Program-made: the position numbers and the translations under genes | Shown here: positions 16,115 through 24,554 of the stretch, piece by piece | Position numbering within the stretch: position 1 is the stretch's first letter | Layout of the letters: each line of letters starts with the position of its first letter | Assembly (NCBI GenBank): GCA_910592005.1 | Contig: CAJVPP010000923.1 | Span: 1 to 24,554 of the forward strand | Direction of reading: 5' to 3' | Origin: Funneliformis mosseae | Lineage: Eukaryota; Glomeromycota; Glomeromycetes; Glomerales; Glomeraceae | Length of the DNA: 24,554 nucleotides | The notes under the pieces: generated by a model | Told to the model about the DNA's origin: nothing | Databases searched by the model: none | Seen by the model: only the letters and a program-made list of their open reading frames with translations

Positions 16115-18635
16115 ATTAATTATTCCGCAATCAAGTGTGTTGTCGGTCAAAGTTAAAAAAAATGAAAAGAAAAAATAAAAATAATAAAGCAAACAGGTCT
16201 AAAGAAATATTATATATCATTCTATAATTTCATTGAATACGAGACGAGATTAAAATGTTATTCAGTAAATTATAATCTCCAAAGTTATTTCATATCATAA
16301 TTCCATTAATAATTGACACGCGTTAGTAAAATTAACATAATAGCAAACCAAATCCATGCAAATTCTTATAATAGAATATCTTCAAAGATCACTCCATAAC
16401 TCCATTGTTTTATTCCGCGATCAAGAGTGTTGTCCAGTCCAGTCAAAGTTAGACGTGTTAGTAAAATTTTCATAATAAAAAAATCAAAAAAAACCACTAA
16501 AAAAAGCCAATCCATATAAATTCTTATGTCTATTTTTAATATCTTCAAAACACACCAAAAACCAATGTTCATTCCGCGACTAAGAATGTTGTCCAGTTGA
16601 GTTAATTCGTTAGTAAAGTATTCATAATAAAAAAACACTAAAAAAAATCTATAAATTCTTATATGTCTATTTTAAAAATCTTCAGAAAACACTCTTCCGC
16701 GACCAGGAGTGTTGTCCATTAGAATTAAACGCGTTAGTGAAGTATTCATAATAAAAAAAAACACTAAAAAATCAATCCCATCCATATAAATTCTTATATA
16801 ATTTTAAAATCTTCAAAAAACACTCCAAAATTCCAATGTTCATTCCGAGCCCAGGAGAAAAAACAAAAAAAATAAAACCATCCATATAAATTCTTATATG
16901 TCTATTTTAAAAATCACTCCAAAATTCCAATGTTTATTCCGCGCCATGATTATTGTCCAGTAAAGTTAAACGCGTTAGTAAAGTATTCATAATAAAAAAA
17001 ACACTAAAAAAAAATCAAAACCATCCATATAATTCTTATATATGTCTATTTTAAAAATCTTCCAAAATTCCAATGTTCATTCCGCGCCAGGAGTATTGTC
17101 CAGTAAAGTTAAACGCGTTAGTAAAGTATTCATAATAAAAAAAAAATACTAAAAAAAAATCAAACCCGTCCATATAATTCTTATATGTAAAAAACTCTCA
17201 AAAATTCCAATGTTCATTCCGCGCCCAGGAGTGTTGTCCACGCGTTAGTGAAGTATTCATAATAAAAAAAACACTAAAAAATCAATCCTATCCATGTAAA
17301 TTCTTATATAATTTTAAAAATCTTCAAAAAACACCAAAATTCCAATGTTCATTCCGCGTCCAGGAGGGTTGTCCAGTAAAGTTAAACGCGTTAGTGAAGT
17401 ATTCATAATAAAAAAAAATCACTAAAAAAAATCAAACCCATCCATATAATTCTTATATATGTCTATTTTAAAAAATCTTCAAAAAACTGTCTAAAATTCC
17501 AATGTTCATTCCGCGCCCAGGAGTGTTGTCCACGCGATAGTGAAGTATTCATAATAAAAAAAACACTAAAAAATCAATCCCATCCATGTAAATTCTTATA
17601 TAATTTTAAAAATCTTCAAAAAACACTCCAAAATTCCAATGTTCATTCCGCGCCCAGGAGTGTTGTCCACGCGTTAGTGAAGTATTCATAATAAAAAAAA
17701 ACACTAAAAAATCAATCCCATCCATATAAATTCTTATATAATTTTAAAAATCTTCAAAAAACTCTCTAAAATTTCAATGTTCATTCCGCGCCAGGAGTAT
17801 TGTCCAGTAAAGTTAAACGCGTTAGTGAAGTATTCATAATAAAAAAAAATCACTAAAAAAAAATCAAACCCATTCATATAAATTCTTATATACGTCTATT
17901 TTTAAAAAATCTTCAAAAAACTCTCTAAATTCCAATGTTCATTCCGCGACCAGGAGTGTTGTCCAGTCAAGTTAAATACGTTATTGAAATCAACATAAAA
18001 AAAAATAAAAAAAACGCTATAATAAGCAAACCCATTCCATGTAAAATATCAATTCCATGTTTATTCCGTGACCTATAGCGTTATCAGTCAAATTAAACCT
18101 TAAGTAAATTTAACATAAAAAAATCAAAAAATAAAATAAATAAAATGCAAACCCAATCCATTTGTATACTGTATATATATAATTTACTATATTTTCTATT
18201 ATAAAATCTTAAAATCACTCCATAATTACATTGATTATCCCGCGACCCAGAGTGTTGTCCAGTCAAAGTTAAACGAGTTAGTAAAGTATTCATATAAAAA
18301 AAAGTCAAAATATACTAATAAAAAGGCAACCCAATCCATGTATAATGTACAGTACTATCTATTATAAAATTTTCAACATCACCACATAATTTCGTTGTTT
18401 AGTCCGCGACCAAGTTTGTAGTCTAGTCAGTCAAATTTAAACGTTGTTAATAAAATAAAATAAAAATAAAAATAAAAATAACCCGCTAAAAAAAGAAAAC
18501 CAATCCATGTAAATGTTTGTATAATGTATTAAACAATTTTTCTATTAGAATATCTTCAAAATTCACTACAAGATTCCATTGTTTAATCCGCGACGAAGAG
18601 CGTTGTCTAGTCAAAGTTAACACGTTAGTAAACAA
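16115..18635. repeat. Satellite array, about 17 monomers of roughly 95-185 bp
   Basis: The landmark TTCCGCG..CCAGGAGTGTTGTCC starts near 16123, 16411, 16572, 16695, 16842, 16936, 17080, 17218, 17352, 17509, 17645, 17783, 17942, 18063, 18237, 18402 and 18587. After it each unit has AAGTTAAACGCGTTAGT, TATTCATAATAAAAAAA, CACTAAAAAA and CCATCCATATAAATTCTTATA. Central units (about 16.8-17.9 kb) are nearly alike, while those at both ends have drifted in sequence and length. Exact ACGCGT occurs eight times: 16318, 16729, 16970, 17113, 17240, 17386, 17669 and 17817. Two subtypes are seen: type A lacks the AGTAAAGTTAA piece (17218, 17509, 17645) and type B has it (16936, 17080, 17352, 17783). The minus-strand frames at 16366-16638 and 18093-18308 share LLTRLTLTG only because they read the same monomer. 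Confidence 0.95.
18449..18482. repeat. (AAAAT)n microsatellite
   Basis: Repeats of AAAAT/AAAATA, six to seven units, within one of the diverged outer monomers of the satellite array. Confidence 0.8.
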
Positions 18636-18639
18636 AAAA

Positions 18640-19650
18640 AAATATCTCGTATTTATTATGAATTTTTAACTTATTTTGAGAAACATACACTTTAAGTATT
18701 TATGTATTATTCAAAAGAATGGATGGTTAACACGGTATTTATATTACCTCAGAAGTGAAAGTGAGAAAAAAAATATGTAAACTCGCTCGAGATGTGCTTA
18801 TTTTATAAACAATTAGAAGAATTTTGATTGGTTGATCAATTGACTGTATTTTGTCGATCCTTCCCAAAATTAGAATAATTCTCATCTAACAAAAAAAAAA
18901 AATAAAAGAGATTGTTGAACTATCGACCACGAATTTGTTATTTGCAAGCAACTTTATTATAAAGTACTTTACTATCCAGATTGTTGAATACCTTTAAGTT
19001 ATTTGATAAGAAAATAATTATATTAAAACTGTATACACGACTTGGCTTTAGAAAACACAATTTACCGCTTCTGTGCATATAAATTTTCATTCTATGTACT
19101 TCATATTACGGTTCAAAATATATTCATCATGCATGTAATTTCTCGCAATTCCTTGATGATGGTTTTACCGCAAGACCAATCAGTTTGTGATTCAACGTGT
19201 CAATTGTTTTCCTTTTATTTTATAAACTTCATTAATTTCTATTATCTCAACCTTCGATTCCATCTTTTACTCTGCTATCATATTCTTTCAGAATTGGATC
19301 TTTAAATAATTTTCAGCTAGTCTTTGAATTTACATACGTTTTGCATTGATCCTTGAGTAAAAGTGACTAATTATTTAAATTTTATACCCGGGATTATAAC
19401 AGTAAAAAGAAATATTTATTTATGGCAATTTCTTTTAAGTCCGAATTTTTACAATTAGTGTGATTTTTGTTTTTCAAAATGATTACTTTTAAATTATTTG
19501 TTCAAAAACTCCATATTCATAACAATGAAAAATATTTTCCGGCCTGTTTTTTTATGATCCCAATAAGTATAATTTTCAGGTATGTTATTTTTATAATTCA
19601 TCTTGATATTATCATTTATACAATTTCGATGATAAAAAAAATTGGTTACA
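18640..19650. other. Intergenic sequence with two unassigned open frames
   Basis: Plus-strand frames at 19042-19305 (87 codons) and 19467-19679 (70 codons) are rich in Phe, Tyr, Ile and Asn and show no motif I recognise. An open piece MALENTIYRFCAYKFSFYVL starts the first. Their composition fits chance openness in AT-rich DNA. CACGTG, an E-box type hexamer, lies further on at about 19857. Confidence 0.3.
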
Positions 19651-19653
19651 AGA

Positions 19654-19732
19654 CAGATAAGGGTAAAGCACAAAATTAAAATTAAGTATCATCAGATAAG
19701 GTATAAAGCACAAAATTAAAATTAAGTATCAT
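19654..19732 (+). repeat. Tandem duplication of a 39-bp unit
   Basis: CAGATAAGGGTAAAGCACAA continuing to AAGTATCAT (19654-19692) is followed directly by a second copy (19693-19732), with one base changed and one added near GGTATAAAG. It is a recent local duplication. Confidence 0.9.
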
Positions 19733-19739
19733 TGTTGAG

Positions 19740-20540
19740 TTTAATAAACTCATAAGATATTATTTCAATATACTGTTAAATCTCGTTGATTATTCCTTAT
19801 GAATTTTATTAATCATCTGAATTATTTTGCACAATAAAAAAATTATGTAAAGGTGACACGTGTTGAATTTTCATCGTTTAGAATTAATTCTTCTTTTCTG
19901 TCATGGTTGATTTTGTTCCTTTATTGAGATCCATAGATAATTTCTCTAGAATTGGCAAACCTTATTGTCAACTTCAAATAAAATTTTAAGAAATCACCCA
20001 CTGAATCTTTTTAGAGATAAATTTTAAAAATAATAATATTTCGATTCCAATCCTTCTGTTATATAATTTTTTATTTGAAAAAAATGGCAATTTCCATCTC
20101 CAATGTCTCTTTTCCATTACGCACATAAGGGTTTCGATCTATATATGTCAAAATAACGATATTGCGCTATTAAAACTTTATTTTTCTCAAGGAACGACTA
20201 AGTCATCAAGTAAATTTACGGACAACCAAACTATTGATTCACCAATCAGTGAAAATAATGCAAAAAGACTAATGGGAAGCTTTTGATAACCTATATGTAA
20301 GGCTGTATCAAGACATCAGATTATGGCTTAAACAAACCTGTTTTATCATAACCAGTAATTATAATTCGGGACAGAACGAGAATCCTTTGACCGCTACGTT
20401 ATACATTTGATTATAACGACAAAATTCGTTCTTAAGTATCGCAACAAAGCTAGAACGTCTGATTTTATAAAGTTCTACAATTTACAGTCAGAATCATAAG
20501 AGTATCCTAGAAGAAACTGTTAGCAATTTTCATATCAATA
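19740..20540. other. Intergenic sequence, no supported gene
   Basis: Moderately AT-rich with CpG present. Short open pieces occur on both strands with no recognisable motif, tRNA or repeat. Confidence 0.4.
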
Positions 20541-20552
20541 TTAACAAAGCAA

Positions 20553-20828
20553 ATGATAAGAACGTGCTCTTCGAGGATTAGTTTACTCAGCATTTCCGTA
20601 TGTATGGACGCTATGTTTTGTCGCATAAACAAAAATAACATAGTACCCCTCTCCTCAATCAATCGTCATATTGATTTATCCACTTACAAAATGAAGAAAT
20701 TTTTGCTGGATTTTAAAGTGACAAGGTATTTTGATAAACACTTTGAACTAAATGGAATCAAAGTCAGTATCTGCCATGAACACCAAACATTGAAGATTAA
20801 TTACATGCATAATCAAATCGCTCAGTAG
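20553..20828 (+). CDS. Hypothetical 91-residue open frame, uncertain
   Basis: The longest plus-strand ATG frame on this side of the window, ended by TAG. Unlike the Phe/Ile-rich frames nearby it has a balanced composition, with charged and His residues (for example FLLDFKVTRYFDKHFELNGI and VSICHEHQTLKINYMHNQIA). It has no signal peptide, membrane segment or motif that I recognise. Open reading resumes after the TAG in the same frame (YGIEMAGMETIKTTKNLMIS), so the TAG may be a mutated Gln codon in a longer coding relic. An exon of a spliced gene, a pseudogene or a chance frame are all possible. Confidence 0.25.
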   Translation: MIRTCSSRISLLSISVCMDAMFCRINKNNIVPLSSINRHIDLSTYKMKKFLLDFKVTRYFDKHFELNGIKVSICHEHQTLKINYMHNQIAQ

Positions 20829-20939
20829 TACGGAATAGAAATGGCTGGAATGGAAACAATAAAAACAACAAAGAATCTAATGATATCATGCTAATGGTTT
20901 TGAGGATTTAGTTTTTTAAACTTGATCTTTTTGGGACTT

Positions 20940-21235
20940 TTTACAATAATGCAAACGGTGACAGGAATATTTGCAAATATTAGGTAATTTAAACAAATTT
21001 TCATTATTTATTATATTCCATTTATTTCATTATTATTTGTCATTAAACGGTATGGTAATAGAATAGAATTTTTCCTATGGAATAGACTTTTAATTCTAGT
21101 AAATTCTACAATTTCAACCTTTTTCGGAAGGCCTTTGAAAGATTTTGTTTATAGATTGGTTTCGATACAATCACAGTCGTAACATCGCTACCTGAGAACT
21201 ATTCGTTTGTCATTATTAGTGGTTTCGAAAGACTA
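20940..21235. other. Intergenic sequence, nothing recognised
   Basis: No supported feature. A short open piece MQTVTGIFANIR near 20950-20984 runs to GTAATT, but no partner exon is evident. Confidence 0.35.
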
Positions 21236-21239
21236 TCAA

Positions 21240-21495
21240 TTAATCCCAACACCCGATCTGCTTCGAATCGTAAAAAATAAAATAAAACTAAGAAAACTCT
21301 CATAAAGGAAATTTCGAACGCTGTGTCCTGAAGAAATTAACAAAAAAATTGACTCAACTTGCAAAGCAATAGGATATGAAGAGGGACCCCTAAATGAAAG
21401 CAAGGGCACAGAATCTTTTTGGAAAAAAAAAGAATCGTTCGATTTCTGCGCCCTGAAACGGCAGAGCATTATAAAGAAAAAAGTTTTTTCATTAT
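21240..21495. other. Region open in several frames, coding status unclear
   Basis: Long overlapping openings occur on both strands before the large palindrome. One plus frame reads RTLCPEEINKKIDSTCKAIG and continues to ESFWKKKESFDF; another plus frame reads RIVRFLRPETAEHYKEKSFF; the minus strand is open for 100 codons (21236-21538). Nothing was recognised, and at most one can be real. All three run into the palindrome at 21496. Confidence 0.2.
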
Positions 21496-21595
21496 GGATC
21501 TGTTGTACCCCAAATGCGTTAATGTCCGAAATGCGCATTTGGGATATCCCAAATGCGCGTTTCGGACATCAACGCATTTGGGGTACGACAGATCC
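21496..21595. repeat. 100-bp palindrome, no spacer, 3 mismatches per 50-bp arm
   Basis: Left arm 21496-21545 and right arm 21546-21595 are reverse complements except at three positions, all transitions; two are TpG in the left arm where the right arm keeps CpG. The centre is GGGATATCCC. Each arm also contains CCCAAATGCG and CGCATTTGGG, so an arm can fold on itself and the whole could form either one long hairpin/cruciform or a multi-branched structure. GC content is well above the surroundings. It could be a tiny fold-back element or the junction of a head-to-head duplication. Confidence 0.95.
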
Positions 21596-21599
21596 AACC

Positions 21600-21835
21600 A
21601 CAAACTTATATTATATGGTACCTCGTAATATCTCGTAATCAAATTTATTATAAAATATTAACTTGGTTTCTTCACATGATAATTAAAAAATATTAACCTA
21701 TGTTTTAAAAAATTCTAATTTTTAGCAATAGATCTAAAAATAAAATAAGTAATCAACTGGAAGGGTAGGCAGGGTATAGTTAAAAAGGAAAATAATTTTA
21801 GCATAAATTTATTTAATAAAGTTTATAAAATAAAA
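21600..21835. other. AT-rich sequence, nothing recognised
   Basis: No reading frame or repeat that I can support. Confidence 0.4.
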
Positions 21836-21839
21836 TTTT

Positions 21840-21909
21840 GAGTTGATATTGAGTGTTACCTTCAACTCCGTTCGAAGGTTCTTAGCCTAAGAGAAGGAAC
21901 CGATCGAAC
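21840..21909. repeat. Two consecutive stem-loops
   Basis: GAGTTGA (21840-21846) pairs with TCAACTC (21862-21868). Directly after, GTTCGAAGGTTC (21870-21881) pairs with GAACCGATCGAAC (21897-21909), about 11 pairs with a one-base bulge. The two stems lie back to back with one base between them, an arrangement that could be a structured RNA or a decayed element end. No known RNA family was recognised. Confidence 0.5.
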
Positions 21910-22143
21910 TAAAATAAAAAAGAAATGAAATAAAATACATGCGTTACTTTCAAATATTAAGGCCGCCATGACCATGAATCTAGTTATATTATTATAAATC
22001 GATGCTGTTCGTTGGATTTACATCCTAGTTCTTTTATTTGAAACCAAATAACATTTTCTTTAAAAAAAAATGGATGTTAATATTCACAACAATGAAATCA
22101 AGTTCTGTTAGTATCTGAATTTAACAAATTAAATGGTTCGGAT

Positions 22144-23169
22144 TAGTGCTCCGAAACGATCGAGTCGACCCGGGTTGTTTGACTCGACTCGAATTTTTTC
22201 TCTATCATTTTTATGACACGAATCCTAATTCAAAAAAACCCACAGGTAAAAAAAAAATTATCATTTATTAAACATTAACTAATACTTTTTTTTATAAAGC
22301 AACAAGAGTTTTAGTAGAACAAGTTTATTCTGGCGGAACCGATCTGATATCGACCAAAAGAAAATTCGGTGGAAAAGGATGTAAAAAAAAAAAATTAGGA
22401 TTGACACACATAAAAAAAAAATAATAAATTTTATATACAGCATTAATATTTATAAATGAAAAAACTATTCTGTAAAGCTTCTCACCGTTTTGCTTAACCT
22501 AATATGTAGAAGTTTTATTGTTACTACTTTTTTGGAATTGGAATTTAACCAACAAATTCAATTTACAGCTTTTTTTTGAAACGACACTCTGCGGGGGACT
22601 AAGGAGCAGCGATCGATGATTTTTATAAAATCTTGCGCCCCTTTCTTTTTCTTTAAATTCCCCTTCGAAATCGGACGGTTCTGTTAGAATAAATGCTTTC
22701 GTTGTTTTATTTTTTATTTTGTTACTCCTACTCCAATGTTTTATTAATTAAACTGTATATAAAAGAAATTTTTTGAGATATTTAAAAAATAAAATATGTA
22801 AATTACTTTGAATTATCTTAAAAAAAAAAAATAAATCTTTATTTTCAAGAATTTTTGTTGTTTATAAAAAAAAAATATTAAAAACAATTAAATTTAAAAA
22901 TGTAATAAAATACTTGTGGTAAGAATTTTAAAAATAAAACTGCCTTCTGCGTTATTTTCTCGATTTTTATGCAGTGTCGAGGCGCAGGTAAGTATTTAAA
23001 TTTTTTTTTCTATATATTAAACCACAGTCCATTAAGCAACCCTTGAGATTTCGAGTCGAGTCCAGGTTAAAGAATAATCGGGTCGAGTCGAATTCGGGTT
23101 CTGTAACTATTAACGGGTTCGAGTTTGAGTATTCCTTAAACCCGACCCGCCGACCCTTACGGAGCACTA
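22144..23169. mobile_element. hAT-type MITE, 1026 bp, with TIRs and target duplication
   Basis: The left end TAGTGCTCCG (22144-22153) is the exact inverse of the right end CGGAGCACTA (23160-23169). Similarity continues inward through GTCGACCCGGGTT on the left and AACCCGACCCGCCGACCC on the right. TAGTG is a typical hAT terminus. The flanks are GTTCGGAT (22136-22143) and GTCGGAT (23170-23176), an 8-bp hAT-sized target duplication with one T lost. Both ends carry subterminal copies of CGAGTCGA/TCGACTCG and CGGGTT, likely transposase binding sites. The interior has no transposase, so it would need one from elsewhere. The minus-strand frame at 22967-23203 runs through the TIR and is not a gene. 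Confidence 0.8.
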
Positions 23170-23349
23170 GTCGGATAATATTTACACTTATTGCAATAAT
23201 CATTTTCTAAGAAATTTTATTTGGAATTCTTCTTTGAATACATTCGATAATTAAACATTACTTTGTTAAAGATAAGTAATAGTGATAGCTTGAACAGATA
23301 CCGAATTAATTAAATAAACTATATAAGTTTTTTTTTTTTTAATCCATCG

Positions 23350-23691
23350 TTGTTCAAAGCTTTTGGAAGGACGCAAAATCCGAAAAATAAAAATTTACCA
23401 TGCAAATTTAAGAGATTTAAATCTTCTAAAACAGGGTAATCGAAAAAGAAAAGAAAAGAAACTTTACCTATGCGAAAGATATTGCCGATAAATAAAGCCT
23501 AAAAATTGACAAAAGAAAAAAAACAAGATAAATAATCATATTATTAATGAAGTAAGAAATATTAAAGTCTTATCAAATGTCTCTCCGAAAAAGATCATAA
23601 AAATTAGAATAATTAATAATCATGATGTAAAAAAGGAAATATAAGAAAAAAACCTACCTATCATATACAGGAAAATTCAAACCATCTACCG
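23350..23691 (-). other. Chain of short GT/AG-bounded open segments (possible spliced gene)
   Basis: On the minus strand, segments bounded by AG upstream and GT downstream are 23658-23691 (reads VDGLNFPVYDR, then GTAGGT), 23468-23498 (acceptor CAATTTTTAG, donor GTAAAG, reads FIYRQYLSH) and 23399-23425 (acceptor CCTGTTTTAG, donor GTAAAT, reads RFKSLKFA). A further acceptor CCAAAAG leads to FEQRWIK below 23360. The phases of the second to fourth pieces can be joined. Exons of 27-34 bases are unusually small, and I recognise no protein, so chance is quite possible. Confidence 0.2.
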
Positions 23692-23879
23692 CTGCAACCC
23701 GAAGTTAACAAAGGCGGAAATAAAAAACCTAAAAAATATTCGATTGCTGCGATATTTATTTCCTTGTATTAAATATTTAGAAGCTGATGATTAATTAATA
23801 TTATGTATGATACTACAACCGAAATTGGAGAAAACCAAAGCGTGAAAATATTCCGTTGCACATGGACATTTTGTGATAA

Positions 23880-24554
23880 TTTTTAATAATTTGCAGTCTT
23901 TTAATTTGAGGAAATAATGTTATTTTCTTTTTTATAATTGATGATCAGATGCCTCTAAAATTTATTGGCCGCTGAACCTTCAAGAATTAATTGAATTTCT
24001 AATAAGAATTAAACGGATTAATACTTTTCTCTAAATCGATTAAATACGGCAATCCTTTTTTAAGAAAGTTACATAGTTTATTAATTTTGCTATTTAAGAT
24101 TTGGTAAAATTATGTTTAGATATGTAACCATTTTTTTGTTCTGAAAAAAGTCGAAAAAATAAATTTATTTTTTAAAATGTAACTCTCTTAAATTAAGCTA
24201 TAGTTGTATTCAGTTCTTTCGTAAGTAATATTGATTGACGATAAATTTTTTAATAACGTCGGCGCTCTACACTTTGGCAATGTCAAAATATAAAACTGGT
24301 ATTTATTATTTTGAGAGAATTATTATAATACTACTAGAATTCGGATAGTTTGAAATATTTGATTTAACATGGAACATCATGGACAAAAGTTTAAAATAAG
24401 ATATTCGACATTAACCTTATATAGAAATGGATCACTATTGCTTAATTAAAAAGGAAATGATATGCGAAGGCTGAAATTTTCTAGGAAAATCAGGTTCCGA
24501 GAAATTTTTGACTAAAATTAAGAGCTTAATACATTTTAATCTAATTACATCAAA
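23880..24554. other. AT-rich end of window, no supported gene
   Basis: No motif, tRNA or repeat recognised on either strand. If the minus-strand chain at 23.4-23.7 kb were real, its upstream part should lie here. The only ATG-led piece noted is MSMCNGIFSRFGFLQFR, just left of it, at about 23820-23872. Confidence 0.35.

Noticed and set aside
16366..18308. Minus-strand frames sharing LLTRLTLTG that might suggest a repeat protein
   Set aside because: The shared peptide is the satellite monomer read in one frame; central, better preserved monomers do not keep the frame open.
21236..21538. Minus-strand 100-codon frame, the longest in the window
   Set aside because: It runs into the large palindrome, has no motif, and overlaps two equally open plus-strand frames.
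1..24554. CRISPR array, bacterial operon, rRNA genes
   Set aside because: The satellite monomers are not short repeats with unique spacers, no ribosome binding sites or compact gene order exist, and no rRNA-like conserved blocks were seen.

Overview
The window looks like nuclear DNA of a very AT-rich eukaryote, most plausibly an arbuscular-mycorrhizal fungus (Glomeromycotina, of the Rhizophagus/Gigaspora kind). The reasons are the base composition, intron-like GT...AG signals, no bacterial gene organisation, and decayed fragments of families known to be expanded in those genomes: KRBA2-like integrases with a Cys-rich tail, hAT-type transposases and a kinase-like domain. The assignment rests on recognised motifs and is an inference. 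I see no confidently intact host gene. The window is a graveyard of mobile elements and pseudogenes plus a satellite array.

Left part (1 to about 10.7 kb): extremely AT-rich, with CpG almost absent. It holds a short LTR-type element (direct repeats at 1.30-1.71 and 2.34-2.80 kb), then an LTR plus leader at 3.14-3.87 kb that runs into a gag-like fragment (3.86-3.98 kb) and an integrase relic (4.29-4.96 kb). A kinase-like relic follows (5.56-5.77 kb), then the Cys-rich C-terminal tail of a KRBA2-type integrase (6.30-6.62 kb). A second copy of the same LTR plus leader lies in the opposite orientation at 8.26-8.98 kb. Beside it is a fairly well preserved hAT-like transposase pseudogene (9.04-10.32 kb), flanked on both sides by subterminal minisatellite-like repeats (6.96-7.30 and 10.46-10.71 kb). 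Many broken codons look like C-to-T or G-to-A changes (Gln to stop, Trp to stop, Cys to Tyr).

Middle part (10.7-16.1 kb): less AT-biased and CpG-containing. It has a CAG/CTG hairpin tract, scattered gene-like debris including a possible XMAP215/TOG-family fragment near 12.9 kb, a TIR-flanked MITE-like remnant (14.04-14.60 kb), a decayed tRNA-Leu-like fold (15.20-15.29 kb) and several palindromes.

Right part (16.1-24.55 kb): a satellite array of about 17 monomers (16.12-18.64 kb), homogenised in the centre and diverged at both edges, with an ACGCGT box in eight monomers. Beyond it are a nearly perfect 100-bp palindrome with no spacer (21.50-21.60 kb) and a 1.03-kb hAT-type MITE with terminal inverted repeats and a slightly decayed 8-bp target duplication (22.14-23.17 kb). 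A string of GT/AG-bounded short open segments lies on the minus strand at 23.35-23.69 kb. Nothing here forms an operon or a working pathway; the relationships are nesting and decay of transposable elements.
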